A stretch of DNA of 62,931 nt from UBA8886 sp963578705 (GTDB lineage Archaea; Thermoplasmatota; Poseidoniia; MGIII; CG-Epi1), in the NCBI GenBank assembly GCA_963578705.1, contig CAUZDT010000001.1, positions 1 through 62,931 of the forward strand. The letters run 5' to 3'. The notes beneath the pieces are model-generated. The model did no database searches. It had not been told where the DNA came from and saw only the letters and a list, made by a program, of their open reading frames with translations. The position numbers and the translations under genes were made by a program. This document shows, piece after piece, positions 9,422 to 17,416 of the stretch (position 1 is the first letter of the stretch; every line of letters starts with the position of its first letter).

Positions 9422-12043
9422 CTAGCTATATTCCGCTTCCATCCGGGTCTTGTAGTCCATGACCAGGGCATGCGCCCCGTCAATATCGTTAATGGACAGG
9501 ACCACGAGGTCATTCTCCCGGGCCGAATCCAGGGCAAACTTCAGCGCATCCTTTTCATCGCGGAATGTAGTAATTGCTGATTCATCTACGCCGAATTTCA
9601 TAAGGTATTTTTTATATAAATCAACTATTTCTCCGGGTTTTCTTCCCCGCAGGTAATATTCGAAAACAATAATCTGGTCGAATCCCTCACTAAGGATTTT
9701 TGAACATAGTTCAAAATCTACTTCCCGTCTGTCTCCCGGCAGGGAAACCGTCACTATCCTCCGCTCCGCCGGCAGGGCCAGCGCGAAGTCCTTCAGGGCC
9801 TGATAACCCGCCTGATTATGGGCGTAATCAATCAGGACCTTGAATGTCAGCATATCCTCCAGCGTCGTTCTTCCCGGGGTCTGGGAATAGGAAGGGAAGA
9901 AAGTACTGATTCCCGCCTTGATATTGTCGTCGCTGATACCGAGGGCAAAGGTTGCACCGACAGCTGCCAGCGTGTTCATGATGTTGAAGGCCGCTTTTCC
10001 ATCGAACGTGATGGGGATGTCGGCCAGCGGCAGCAGGGGGTATTTCCAAGGGCCCTTGTAGATGCAGACCTGGTTGTCTTCCAGGACTATGGAAATACCA
10101 TTGTTTTTCTTGTGGTCTCGGATTATCTCGTTCCGTGGGTCCAGGCTGTAATAAATCGTTTCGCCGCTGACGTACCGTTCCATCCGGGCTACCAAGGGGT
10201 CATCAGCATTCAGGATTGCGTGGCCGTCTTTCCTGACTATTTGCGGGATGACGCTCTTGACCTGGGCGAGCTGTTTCAACGTATCAATGCCTTTCAGCCC
10301 CAGGTGGTCGGGAGAGATGTTCGTGACGACCCCCACGTTGCACTCCCGGTAGCCCAGCCCGGCCCGCAGGATGCCTCCGCGCGCGCACTCCAGGACCGCC
10401 GCGTCAATCGTCGGGTCAGACAGCACCAGCCCGTGCGACTTGGGGCCGGTCATGTCCCCGGGGTAGATCAGCCGGTTCTTGATGTAGACCCCTTCGGTGG
10501 TGCACATCCCGACCGTCGAGCCGGCTCCCTTCAGGATGTGGTTGATGAGCCGCGTGGTCGTGGTCTTGCCATTTGTCCCGGTCACCGCAACGATGGGAAT
10601 CGTAGAGCGGACTCCGGGCGGGAAGAGCATATCGATGACCGGCTCCGCCACGTTCCGCGCCAGCCCCGAAGTCGGCTGCAGGTGCATCCGGAAACCGGGG
10701 GCGGCATTGATTTCGACAATGCCGCCCCCGTTCTCGCTCAGCGTCGTCGTCAGGTCGGGCGCGATTATGTCGACGCCGCCGATGTCAAGCCCAATCAGCC
10801 GAATTGCTCGCTCGGCGATGTGGACGTTCGCCGGATGGACCTCGTCGGTGATGTCCACCGCCGTGCCGCCCGTCGAGAGATTTGCGGTGGTTTTCAGCGT
10901 CAGTATCTCGCCTTTCGGAAGCACTGACTTCAGGATGTAACCAGCGTCCTCGATTAGCCGCTCAGTCTGGTGGTCAACCGTGATTTCGGTCAGGACGTTC
11001 TCGTGCCCGTAACCCCGCAGCGGGTTCTCGTTCTCCCGGTCAATCAGTGCCTGCAGGGTATCCTTGCCGTTGCCGATGACGTGCGCCGGGACACGGTGAG
11101 CTGCCGCGACCATTTTGCCGTTGATGACCAGCACCCGGTAGTCATTCCCCGCCAGCGTTTTTTCGATGATGACCCACCCCTTCCGGGATTGTAATTTTGC
11201 GGCGTCAAACGCCGTGGCGAAATGCTCCAGGTTGTTGACGCCTACCGTCACACCCCGGCCGTGGTTTCCATCCAACGGCTTGACGACCAGCGGATACTCG
11301 ATTTTCCTGATTGATTTTTTCGCATCCTCGAATTTTCGCGTGACGATGCCCCGGGCAACGGGAATTCCGTGGTCCTCAAGGATTTTCTTGGTTTCCCATT
11401 TGTCTGCGGCGTAATCGACGGCGATGCTCGCCGTCCGGTCTGTCATGGTGGCGCGGATTTTGCGCTGCTGATTTCCATAACCCAGCTGGACAAAAGAGCC
11501 CCGGTTCAGGCGGATGTAGGGAATCCCCCGCCTCACCGCTTCCGCGACGATGGAACCGGTGCTGGGGCCCAGCTTGTATTTTTCCCGCAGTTCCTTCAGC
11601 TCCTGTATAGCGGCTTCAATGTCAAAGTCCTTTTTCTCTACGAGGTTTTCACAGAGTTCCACTGCCAGAATTCCTGCCCGTTTCCCGGCTTCGCCTACGA
11701 CATATGAATAGATTACATTGTACACCCCTCGTTCGCTGGTTTCACGGGTCCTGCCGAATCCAGTCTCCATCTCCGCCAGAGTCTGGAGCTCAAGTGCGAC
11801 ATGCTCGGCCACATGCCCCATCCAAGTCCCCTTCTTCACCCGCTGGAAAAACCCACCCTTCGAGCCGATACTGCAACGGTGGTCGTAGAGCGACGGCAAC
11901 GCCTTCTTCAGGCGACCGTAGAAGCCCCTGATCTTGTTGGTCGGCGTCTCCTCGAGTTCGCCAATATCCAGGACTAACTGGATGCAGGGCCGGCGGGTCC
12001 AGTAGTTGGGCCCTGAAAGCGTGCGTATTTCGCGGATTTTCAT
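9422..12043 (-). CDS. cphA: Cyanophycin synthetase
   Basis: An 873-residue enzyme, the full CphA1-type length. It polymerises aspartate and arginine into cyanophycin, a nitrogen/carbon storage polymer. An N-terminal CphA domain occupies about 1-160. The ATP-grasp domain (about 200-470) has VVKPLDGNHGRGV (253-265) and the metal-binding EINAAPG (444-450). The Mur-ligase-like domain has P-loop GTNGKTTTT (489-497), and a Mur-ligase C-terminal domain follows. Both active sites look intact. ATG at 12043 overlaps the cphB stop by four bases, so the pair is translationally coupled. The 3' half is visibly richer in A/T than its neighbours (around 9560-9730), consistent with transfer. The short form CphA2 seems less likely, as no domain is missing. 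Confidence 0.93.
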   Translation of the reverse strand: MKIREIRTLSGPNYWTRRPCIQLVLDIGELEETPTNKIRGFYGRLKKALPSLYDHRCSIGSKGGFFQRVKKGTWMGHVAEHVALELQTLAEMETGFGRTRETSERGVYNVIYSYVVGEAGKRAGILAVELCENLVEKKDFDIEAAIQELKELREKYKLGPSTGSIVAEAVRRGIPYIRLNRGSFVQLGYGNQQRKIRATMTDRTASIAVDYAADKWETKKILEDHGIPVARGIVTRKFEDAKKSIRKIEYPLVVKPLDGNHGRGVTVGVNNLEHFATAFDAAKLQSRKGWVIIEKTLAGNDYRVLVINGKMVAAAHRVPAHVIGNGKDTLQALIDRENENPLRGYGHENVLTEITVDHQTERLIEDAGYILKSVLPKGEILTLKTTANLSTGGTAVDITDEVHPANVHIAERAIRLIGLDIGGVDIIAPDLTTTLSENGGGIVEINAAPGFRMHLQPTSGLARNVAEPVIDMLFPPGVRSTIPIVAVTGTNGKTTTTRLINHILKGAGSTVGMCTTEGVYIKNRLIYPGDMTGPKSHGLVLSDPTIDAAVLECARGGILRAGLGYRECNVGVVTNISPDHLGLKGIDTLKQLAQVKSVIPQIVRKDGHAILNADDPLVARMERYVSGETIYYSLDPRNEIIRDHKKNNGISIVLEDNQVCIYKGPWKYPLLPLADIPITFDGKAAFNIMNTLAAVGATFALGISDDNIKAGISTFFPSYSQTPGRTTLEDMLTFKVLIDYAHNQAGYQALKDFALALPAERRIVTVSLPGDRREVDFELCSKILSEGFDQIIVFEYYLRGRKPGEIVDLYKKYLMKFGVDESAITTFRDEKDALKFALDSARENDLVVLSINDIDGAHALVMDYKTRMEAEYS

Positions 12044-12888
12044 TGGACCACTTCTTCGGCCGGTATCGCGATTTCTTCCCCGATATCCTCGTTCCGGATG
12101 GGTGTCTTCGTGGCGAAGTCGAAACCATCCCCGTCAGCCAGGACATGCATCATCAGCCCGAAAATCGAAATCGGTTTTCCCGCATGGCCATCGGCATAGC
12201 TGGAATAGGCCACTCCGCCCCCATCCAGGACCGTGACGGTCCCCCTTCCCATGACCGAAGCGACCGTACCGTTCTCGATGTAGAGTGCCGTATTTTCATC
12301 GATGCCCACGCCAAGATTCCGGGGATGCGACATGACCGCTGCCGCCAGCCTGTAAATCCGGTCCCGTTGCCTGAAATGCTGGTCGATTATCACGTCCTGG
12401 ATTAGCCCCAATCCTGCCGAAAGGCGAATTGATTTCCGGCGTGAATAGGTGAAAGGCATCCCACCGGCAACCATGACCGAGCTCATAATTGACGCGCCGG
12501 CGCTGGTCCCTCCCGTCGGAATCCCCTTCCGGAACTGCCTTGCGAGCGCCGCTTCCAGCCGGGTGCCGCCGATGGTGGCGGCCACTTTCACCTGGTTACC
12601 TCCCGAAATGAAAATCCCGGTGGCTTGCTTGATTAGCTCTATCGCCTCGGCCGAGTTGGCTTCCTCCCGCGACAGGATCGGAAGCACCTTGACCGAAGCA
12701 GCACCCATTCCGAAAAATATCTTCTGGTATTTTTCGCCGGTTTTCAGCGGGACCTGACTGGCGCAGGTGATGAGGGTGATGCGGCTCTGGGCGCCTCCGC
12801 ACAAGTCGAAGAAAAAGCGCAGGAGCCGGGCCCCCCGACCCTTTTTTTCGGCTCCGCCAATAACGAAAAGTTTCGTGGTTTCAGGCAT
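12040..12888 (-). CDS. cphB: Cyanophycinase (peptidase family S51)
   Basis: A 282-residue serine exopeptidase that degrades cyanophycin to beta-Asp-Arg dipeptides. The nucleophile elbow GTSAGAS (127-133, Ser129) and the upstream FISGGNQ (93-99) are the S51/CphB hallmarks. The length and start (LFVIGGAEKKG) match bacterial cyanophycinases, and I see no signal peptide, so it acts in the cytoplasm on stored granules. It is the upstream partner of cphA with a four-base overlap. A TATA-like element at 12934-12941 precedes it. No isoaspartyl dipeptidase gene, needed to split the dipeptide product, lies in this window. Confidence 0.93.
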   Translation of the reverse strand: MPETTKLFVIGGAEKKGRGARLLRFFFDLCGGAQSRITLITCASQVPLKTGEKYQKIFFGMGAASVKVLPILSREEANSAEAIELIKQATGIFISGGNQVKVAATIGGTRLEAALARQFRKGIPTGGTSAGASIMSSVMVAGGMPFTYSRRKSIRLSAGLGLIQDVIIDQHFRQRDRIYRLAAAVMSHPRNLGVGIDENTALYIENGTVASVMGRGTVTVLDGGGVAYSSYADGHAGKPISIFGLMMHVLADGDGFDFATKTPIRNEDIGEEIAIPAEEVVQ

Positions 12889-12933
12889 GTTATGTTACGC
12901 TCGGCTGCGCGGAGTGATAATAGCCGCAGCCCA

Positions 12934-12941
12934 CTATAAAT
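12934..12941 (-). promoter_or_regulatory. TATA-like promoter of cphBA
   Basis: Read on the minus strand the element is ATTTATAG, in a distinctly AT-rich gap between the aspartate dehydrogenase and cphB. It predicts a start about 20 bases before the cphB ATG. cphBA may therefore be expressed independently of the upstream aspartate genes, or both together. Confidence 0.5.
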
Positions 12942-12949
12942 CATAATAG

Positions 12950-13750
12950 TCAAGTTCCAATTTTAAACTCGGAAAGCAGCCCCCGCACGGTCGCAACTGC
13001 CGAGAGCGCCGCCAGGTGCGAAGTGCGCGGGTTGCGCAGGCTGGGCCGGTTTTCGACCTCGACGCGCATGCGGCCAAAGTCGCCCGCGACCGTGATTGTG
13101 TGGGTGTTGCGCTCCGCGTCCGGGTCGACGACGATGCGCACGCGCGTGCCTTCGGCGCCGAGCCCCGCCAGCCCCAGCGTCGCGGCGATATTGACGTTCT
13201 GTGGGAAGCGGCGGCACGCCTCGGCGGCGGTCCCGTCGAAGATGGTGCGCGGTTTGCGGATGCGCGCCAGCGCGCCGTTTTCCCACGCTTCGGTGCCCTC
13301 GAACATGCGCGGTGGCTTGCGCGTCTCCAGTTCGACGCGGCGCAGGTTGCCGACCTGCGCTGACTTTAGCCCGTCAAGCCCGGCGATGGCGCCCGACGGG
13401 ACGTGGAAGCGGCTGCCGCCCTTCTTCGCTGCGCGCTCGAGAGCGCGCAGCACCGATGGTTCGGTGAGCGCGCCGACCGACATCACGACCAGTTCGCAGC
13501 CCGCCTCGAGCACGGCGGGGCCGCGTGACCGCAGCGCGCCCTGTGATGCCGCCTCGACGACGACCTCGACTTCGTCGAGCATCGCGCCGAAGCTGGGGAC
13601 GCAAGTCACCTTGTCCATCGTGCGCGCCAGTTCGCGAGCGCGGGTGCGGGCGCGGTCCCAGATGATGATTTCACTGACGCCCGGCTCCGCCTGCAGGAAG
13701 CGCGCCAGCGTCGAGCCGATTGAGCCGCAGCCAATCAGCCCGAGTCGCAC
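12950..13750 (-). CDS. L-aspartate dehydrogenase
   Basis: A 266-residue NAD(P)-dependent enzyme interconverting oxaloacetate plus ammonia and L-aspartate (or, with the NAD pathway, aspartate and iminoaspartate). The N-terminus has a Rossmann GCGSIG motif (residues 8-13). The C-terminal dehydrogenase domain shows FPQNVNIAATLGLAG and VDPDAERNTHTI with the conserved histidine. GTG at 13750 overlaps the aminotransferase reading frame by 16 bases, so the two are co-transcribed, and cphB follows 61 bases later. No quinolinate synthase genes are nearby. A role in supplying or recovering aspartate for cyanophycin is therefore at least as plausible as NAD synthesis; that role is inference. Confidence 0.88.
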   Translation of the reverse strand: MRLGLIGCGSIGSTLARFLQAEPGVSEIIIWDRARTRARELARTMDKVTCVPSFGAMLDEVEVVVEAASQGALRSRGPAVLEAGCELVVMSVGALTEPSVLRALERAAKKGGSRFHVPSGAIAGLDGLKSAQVGNLRRVELETRKPPRMFEGTEAWENGALARIRKPRTIFDGTAAEACRRFPQNVNIAATLGLAGLGAEGTRVRIVVDPDAERNTHTITVAGDFGRMRVEVENRPSLRNPRTSHLAALSAVATVRGLLSEFKIGT

Positions 13751-14829
13751 AGCCGCTCCATCACGCGCGGGAAATGCTCGGCGAACCGCTCGACCTCAGG
13801 TGTCGGCAGTGAAAAGGAGACGCGCACAAAGCGGTCGCCGAATCGTGCCGAAACATAATTCCCGGCCCGGATGAAAATCTGGTGGTCGTAGAGCAGTGCG
13901 TCCTGCACCACCTGCGGCGAAACCCCGCAATCGGCGATGTCGATGACCATCATGTTGGCTGCCGACGGGTAGACCGGCAGGTGCGCGCCGTCGACAGCGT
14001 CGACGGCGCGCTTGATAATGGCCTGATTGTGGCTGCAGATTTCGATGTTGCGCGACAGCCATTCCGGTTTCGTTTCGAGTGCGGCAATCGCGGCGCGCTG
14101 GCCGATGATTGAAATCCCCAAGTCGGAGACCATACTGCCGACGATGTCGTCGATGAACTCCTGCGGCGCCACCAGCGCCCCCACGCGCAGCCCCGCCAGG
14201 CCGCAGTTCTTGCTCACCGAGTAGGCGATGACCGTGCGCTCTGGCGCGAACTCGGTCGCGAGCGTATGCTCCGGCGCGAAGTCGCGGTAGGTGATGTCAT
14301 CGATAATCCACAGGTCGTGCTCGTGCGCGATTTCGCACAGCGCCCGCACCTCCTCGCGCGGGTAGGTCGAGCCGAGCGGGTTGAGCGGGTCAATCAGCAG
14401 GATGCTCTTCGTCTCGGGCGTAATCGCGGCCCGGACCGCGTCCAGGTCGAAGCGGCAGGTGCCGCCGTAAATCGGCAGGTCGGTGCACTCGGCGCCGCCC
14501 ATTTTCGCGAATTTGTGGATGATGAAGTAGGACGGGTCCGACGTAATCATGCGGCTCCCTGCCGGCTGCAGGTAGCGCATCAGGCAGTACAGGGCTTCGG
14601 TGCCGCCGTTGGTGAGGTGCATCCCGAAGTCTGGCAGGCCCAAATCCTCCAGGATGAGTTCGCGCAGCCGCGGCAGCCCCTCCACGAGCGGATACTTGTT
14701 GAACTCGTGGCTGGCAGCCGAGTCGCGGATTGCCTCTTCGATGGCGGGATGCGTCGGCAGATGGTTGGTGTTCTGCGCCATCCAGACGATGTCGTCGCGA
14801 CCGTGCGCATACGCGAAGTCATCGCTCAT
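13735..14829 (-). CDS. PLP-dependent class I/II aminotransferase
   Basis: A 364-residue fold-type I aminotransferase. The Schiff-base lysine is Lys207 in YSVSKNCGLAGLRVG, with the phosphate-binding Arg215. Asn150 in PLNPLG and Asp178/Tyr181 in IDDITY complete the cofactor site. Substrate specificity cannot be read from sequence. It resembles the broad aspartate/histidinol-phosphate-type branch, and an N-terminal YPL segment is typical of that branch. It is first in a four-gene minus-strand run with aspartate dehydrogenase, cphB and cphA, which favours an amino acid connected with aspartate or glutamate. ATG at 14829 was chosen; the divergent UbiA gene begins 86 bases away. Confidence 0.85.
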   Translation of the reverse strand: MSDDFAYAHGRDDIVWMAQNTNHLPTHPAIEEAIRDSAASHEFNKYPLVEGLPRLRELILEDLGLPDFGMHLTNGGTEALYCLMRYLQPAGSRMITSDPSYFIIHKFAKMGGAECTDLPIYGGTCRFDLDAVRAAITPETKSILLIDPLNPLGSTYPREEVRALCEIAHEHDLWIIDDITYRDFAPEHTLATEFAPERTVIAYSVSKNCGLAGLRVGALVAPQEFIDDIVGSMVSDLGISIIGQRAAIAALETKPEWLSRNIEICSHNQAIIKRAVDAVDGAHLPVYPSAANMMVIDIADCGVSPQVVQDALLYDHQIFIRAGNYVSARFGDRFVRVSFSLPTPEVERFAEHFPRVMERLCDSG

Positions 14830-14915
14830 CGCGCGGCGACGCGTCGCCCCTGAATTAAGAGTGCGCCCAGAACGGCTGCCCCCGGCTTCATTAAGCGCCC
14901 GAGCGCTTCGCCGGC

Positions 14916-15818
14916 GTGCGCGCGCCCCTGCGACTCTGGCTGCGGTTCATCGGCGTCGAGTTCTGGCTGGTCGCGCTGGTGCCGTTCCAGATTGGTTTCA
15001 TCGTCGGCGCGCAGGAGTGGAGCAGCCGCGCCGGCCTGCTCGGGTTGGTAACGGTCGCGCTCCTGACGGCGAGCAGTTTCGTCCTGAACCACCTCTGCGA
15101 CCTCGAGACCGACCGGCGGAATCCCCGCAAGGCGTTCAGCCTGCTCGTGCGGGGCGACCTCACCCCGGCCGCCGGATGGGCGCTCTTTGGCGCGCTGCAG
15201 GTCGCGACGCTGGCGCTGGCGGCGTTCGCGGGACGCGATTTCCTGCTCTGCCTGCTCTGCCTCACGGCGATTTCGCTCGCCTACAACGTCGCGCCGCTGC
15301 GGCTCAAGGAGCGGCCCGGCCTCGATATAGCCTCCAACGGTGTCAGCCTCGGCTTCCTGCTGCCGCTGGCGGGCTGGTCGCTCTCGCAGCCGCTGGCGGA
15401 ATTCCCGCGACTCTACTTCGCCTCGGTCGTCTGCTACCTCGTCGCCTTCTACTGCCCCACGATGGCGGTCGACGTTGCCGCCGACCGCGCGGTCGGGACG
15501 ACCACCTTCGCGACGCGCTTCGGCGCGGTGGCGACGATGCGGCTCTCGTGGGCGGCGACGGCCGCCGGCGCCGGCCTGTTGCTCTGGAGCGGGGTGACCG
15601 ACGTGTTTCCGTGGGACAACAACCTGCTCTGGTGGACCGGCTGGATACTACTGCTGCAGCCGCTAGCGCACTGGCGTGAACTGCCGCCCAACGCGGCGCC
15701 GAGTTACGAGACGGTGCGCCGCGGCTCGATTATCCTCGCGACGATTGCGGCCGCGGCAACCACGTCGTTCCTCTGGCTCTACCTGGCCGGCTCTCCCGTC
15801 CCGCCCTTCAGGCGTTGA
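14916..15818 (+). CDS. UbiA-family prenyltransferase
   Basis: A 300-residue integral membrane enzyme with about eight or nine helices that transfers a polyprenyl group to an acceptor. The first aspartate motif is NHLCDLETD (Asn58, Asp62, Asp66) and the second is DVAADRAVG (Asp186, Asp190). Both bind Mg-diphosphate, so it should be active. YNVAPLRLKERPGLD near 123-137 resembles the loop found in UbiA enzymes acting on carotenoids or geranylgeranyl lipids. Candidate roles are digeranylgeranylglyceryl phosphate synthase, a lycopene elongase or quinone synthesis, and context does not decide. The start is GTG 14916. The last 11 bases overlap the convergent zinc-ribbon gene. Confidence 0.88.
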   Translation: MRAPLRLWLRFIGVEFWLVALVPFQIGFIVGAQEWSSRAGLLGLVTVALLTASSFVLNHLCDLETDRRNPRKAFSLLVRGDLTPAAGWALFGALQVATLALAAFAGRDFLLCLLCLTAISLAYNVAPLRLKERPGLDIASNGVSLGFLLPLAGWSLSQPLAEFPRLYFASVVCYLVAFYCPTMAVDVAADRAVGTTTFATRFGAVATMRLSWAATAAGAGLLLWSGVTDVFPWDNNLLWWTGWILLLQPLAHWRELPPNAAPSYETVRRGSIILATIAAAATTSFLWLYLAGSPVPPFRR

Positions 15819-15987
15819 CGAAGCCGAGAACCTTGCGGCAGTTTGCGCAGGAGATTGACATCACCTGTCCGCCGCCGGTATCCAGGTCGATGGTGCTGAA
15901 GCGGTAGGTATTGTCGACCACGCCGATGTCTTTCTTGCAGAAGGGGCATTTCTCGGGCGCGTCCGGGTCTGCCGAGCTGCTGAACAT
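15808..15987 (-). CDS. 59-residue zinc-ribbon protein
   Basis: A small soluble protein with two cysteine pairs, CPFC (residues 14-17) and CANC (47-50). They frame a beta-rich segment (TYRFSTIDLDTGGG), the pattern of a treble-clef or zinc-ribbon fold. ATG at 15987 gives the full domain with a short serine-rich lead. It is convergent with the UbiA gene (11-base overlap) and divergent from the TraB-like gene. Such stand-alone ribbons often bind nucleic acid or protein partners, but no specific family is recognised. Confidence 0.65.
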   Translation of the reverse strand: MFSSSADPDAPEKCPFCKKDIGVVDNTYRFSTIDLDTGGGQVMSISCANCRKVLGFVNA

Positions 15988-16036
15988 GAGTGCAGCGCAG
16001 GCTGCCGCATATTTATGCGCGCGGTCGCTGCCCTTT

Positions 16037-16714
16037 GTGGCGGGACGGCTGCTGCTGGTGGGGACGGCGCACGTGATGGAGCTGGCGCTGCCGCTTGAGC
16101 GGGTGCTGCGCACTTTCGACCCCGACGTCGTCGCGCTCGAACTGGACCCACAACGCTGGGCGGCCTTGCGGGCGCCCGTCAGGCCACGCCGCGGGCCGTT
16201 GCTGCTGCGGCTACTCGCGTCGTTGCAGGAGCGGCTGGGTGAAATCCTGGGCGCGCCGCCCGGCAGCGACATGCTCGCCGCGGGCCGCACCGCGCAGCGA
16301 CTCGGCGCGCGGCTGGCGCTGGTCGACCTGCCGGTCATCCCGACGCTGCAGCGCGCCTGGCGGGCGCTTGGCTGGCGCGAGCGGCTGGCGCTGGCGCGCG
16401 AACTGCTGCCACCGCTGCTGGGCGCGGAAGCGCTGGCGAGCGGTCCACCGGCTGGCAAAAACCCGCTCGCGACCGGTGACTTCTCGCGCGAACTCGCCGA
16501 GTTCGCGCGCCGTTTCCCGTCGCTCCAGCGCGAGTTGATTGACCGCCGCGACCGCCACATGGCGCGGCGGCTGGTGGCGCTGCTGCGCGACGGCCAGCGC
16601 GTGGCGGCGGTCGTCGGCGAAGGGCACCTGCCGGGGCTGGAGCGGCGGCTCGCTCGTCTGTCTCCAGAGGTAATGCCGTTGCAGAGGTTGCTCACGCTAC
16701 GCGGAAACGGGTAA
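16037..16714 (+). CDS. TraB/PrgY-family protein
   Basis: A protein of about 225 residues. It has the TraB-family core LLVGTAHV near the N-terminus, VVALELDPQRW, RDRHMARRL in the middle and VAAVVGEGHLPGL near the C-terminus. The conserved Gly-x-x-His and Glu residues belong to the EreA/TraB/ChaN-like Tiki superfamily, proposed metal-dependent peptidases. Founding members degrade peptide pheromones, but the archaeal role is unknown. GTG at 16037 sits about 26 bases after a TATA-like ATATTTATG (16008-16016), implying a leaderless transcript. An ATG at 15986 is in frame and would add 17 residues. No membrane anchor is present, unlike longer archaeal homologues. Confidence 0.78.
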   Translation: MAGRLLLVGTAHVMELALPLERVLRTFDPDVVALELDPQRWAALRAPVRPRRGPLLLRLLASLQERLGEILGAPPGSDMLAAGRTAQRLGARLALVDLPVIPTLQRAWRALGWRERLALARELLPPLLGAEALASGPPAGKNPLATGDFSRELAEFARRFPSLQRELIDRRDRHMARRLVALLRDGQRVAAVVGEGHLPGLERRLARLSPEVMPLQRLLTLRGNG

Positions 16715-16715
16715 C

Positions 16716-17390
16716 TTACTTGCTGGCACCGCAAGCGCTGCAGCCACCGCCGCCCGCCTCGCCACCGCCGCCCGCCTCGCCACCGCCGCCCGCCTTGCCA
16801 CCGCCGGCGCCCTTGCCGGGCTCGAAGTAGGGGTTCTCGCCCTGCTCGTGGTCGGTGACGTCGACGACCTCGCTGATTTCCGGGACTTTCTGCCGCAGGT
16901 AGGACTCGATTCCATGCTTGAGCGTCACGTCGGCCATGCCGCAGCCCTGGCAGCCGCCACCCATCTGGACATACGCCTTGCCCTCCTCGATCCGCTGCAG
17001 CGTGACGACACCGCCGTGGTTGGCGATGCTGGGGTTAATCTCGTTGACAAGCACTGCCTGCACGCGCTCAAAGAGTTCCTCGCCGCTCGCCGGGGTCATC
17101 TCACCCACGGCCGGCTCGCCGCTTGCAATCTGCGCGCGGATGGCGTCGCCGATTAGCTTGCCGATTTCGGGCCACGCCGCGTCGCCCTGCTTGGTTACGC
17201 TGACCGTGTCGCGCGCGATGGTGACCGCGCTGACGTCCGGCAGCGCGAACAGCGCCTCGGCCAGCGGCGCCCCTTCGGCCGCCGCGGCGGAAGTGAAACT
17301 AGCGTTGCCACCATGCAGGCTGTGGTCGACGACAAAACGGCACACCTGCTGGTCGGCGGTCGGCTCGCCCCGGATACGGATTTCGGCCAT
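16716..17390 (-). CDS. nfuA: Nfu-type Fe-S cluster carrier with Gly-rich CxxC tail
   Basis: A 224-residue protein. Residues about 1-90 match the Nfu N-terminal domain. Residues about 105-180 are the NifU C-terminal domain with the cluster-binding GGGCQGCG motif (CxxC), which holds a [4Fe-4S] cluster for transfer to apoproteins. The last about 30 residues are unusual: glycine/alanine/glutamate repeats coded by a tandem 18-base repeat, ending in a second CxxC (GGCSACGASK). This tail is not part of normal NfuA. The gene sits just downstream of the radical SAM and Mrp genes on the same strand, forming an Fe-S-related group. Confidence 0.88.
   Translation of the reverse strand: MAEIRIRGEPTADQQVCRFVVDHSLHGGNASFTSAAAAEGAPLAEALFALPDVSAVTIARDTVSVTKQGDAAWPEIGKLIGDAIRAQIASGEPAVGEMTPASGEELFERVQAVLVNEINPSIANHGGVVTLQRIEEGKAYVQMGGGCQGCGMADVTLKHGIESYLRQKVPEISEVVDVTDHEQGENPYFEPGKGAGGGKAGGGGEAGGGGEAGGGGCSACGASK
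16743..16806. repeat. Tandem 18-base repeat in the Nfu tail
   Basis: The unit gccaccgccgcccgcctc occurs at 16743, 16761 and 16779 (the last with one change), followed by a partial copy from 16797. On the minus strand each unit encodes a Glu/Lys-Ala-Gly-Gly-Gly-Gly block of the Nfu tail. Slippage could change tail length between strains. Confidence 0.9.
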
Positions 17391-17416
17391 CGTGTGGGGT
17401 GTGTGCTATCGCGCTA

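Noticed and set aside
9818..10927. Long plus-strand open frame opposite cphA
   Set aside because: It lies wholly antisense to cphA, whose motifs are intact. The product is Arg/Gln/Asp-rich with no recognisable domain.
16743..16806. CRISPR-like array
   Set aside because: The 18-base units are contiguous coding repeats without spacers, inside the Nfu tail.
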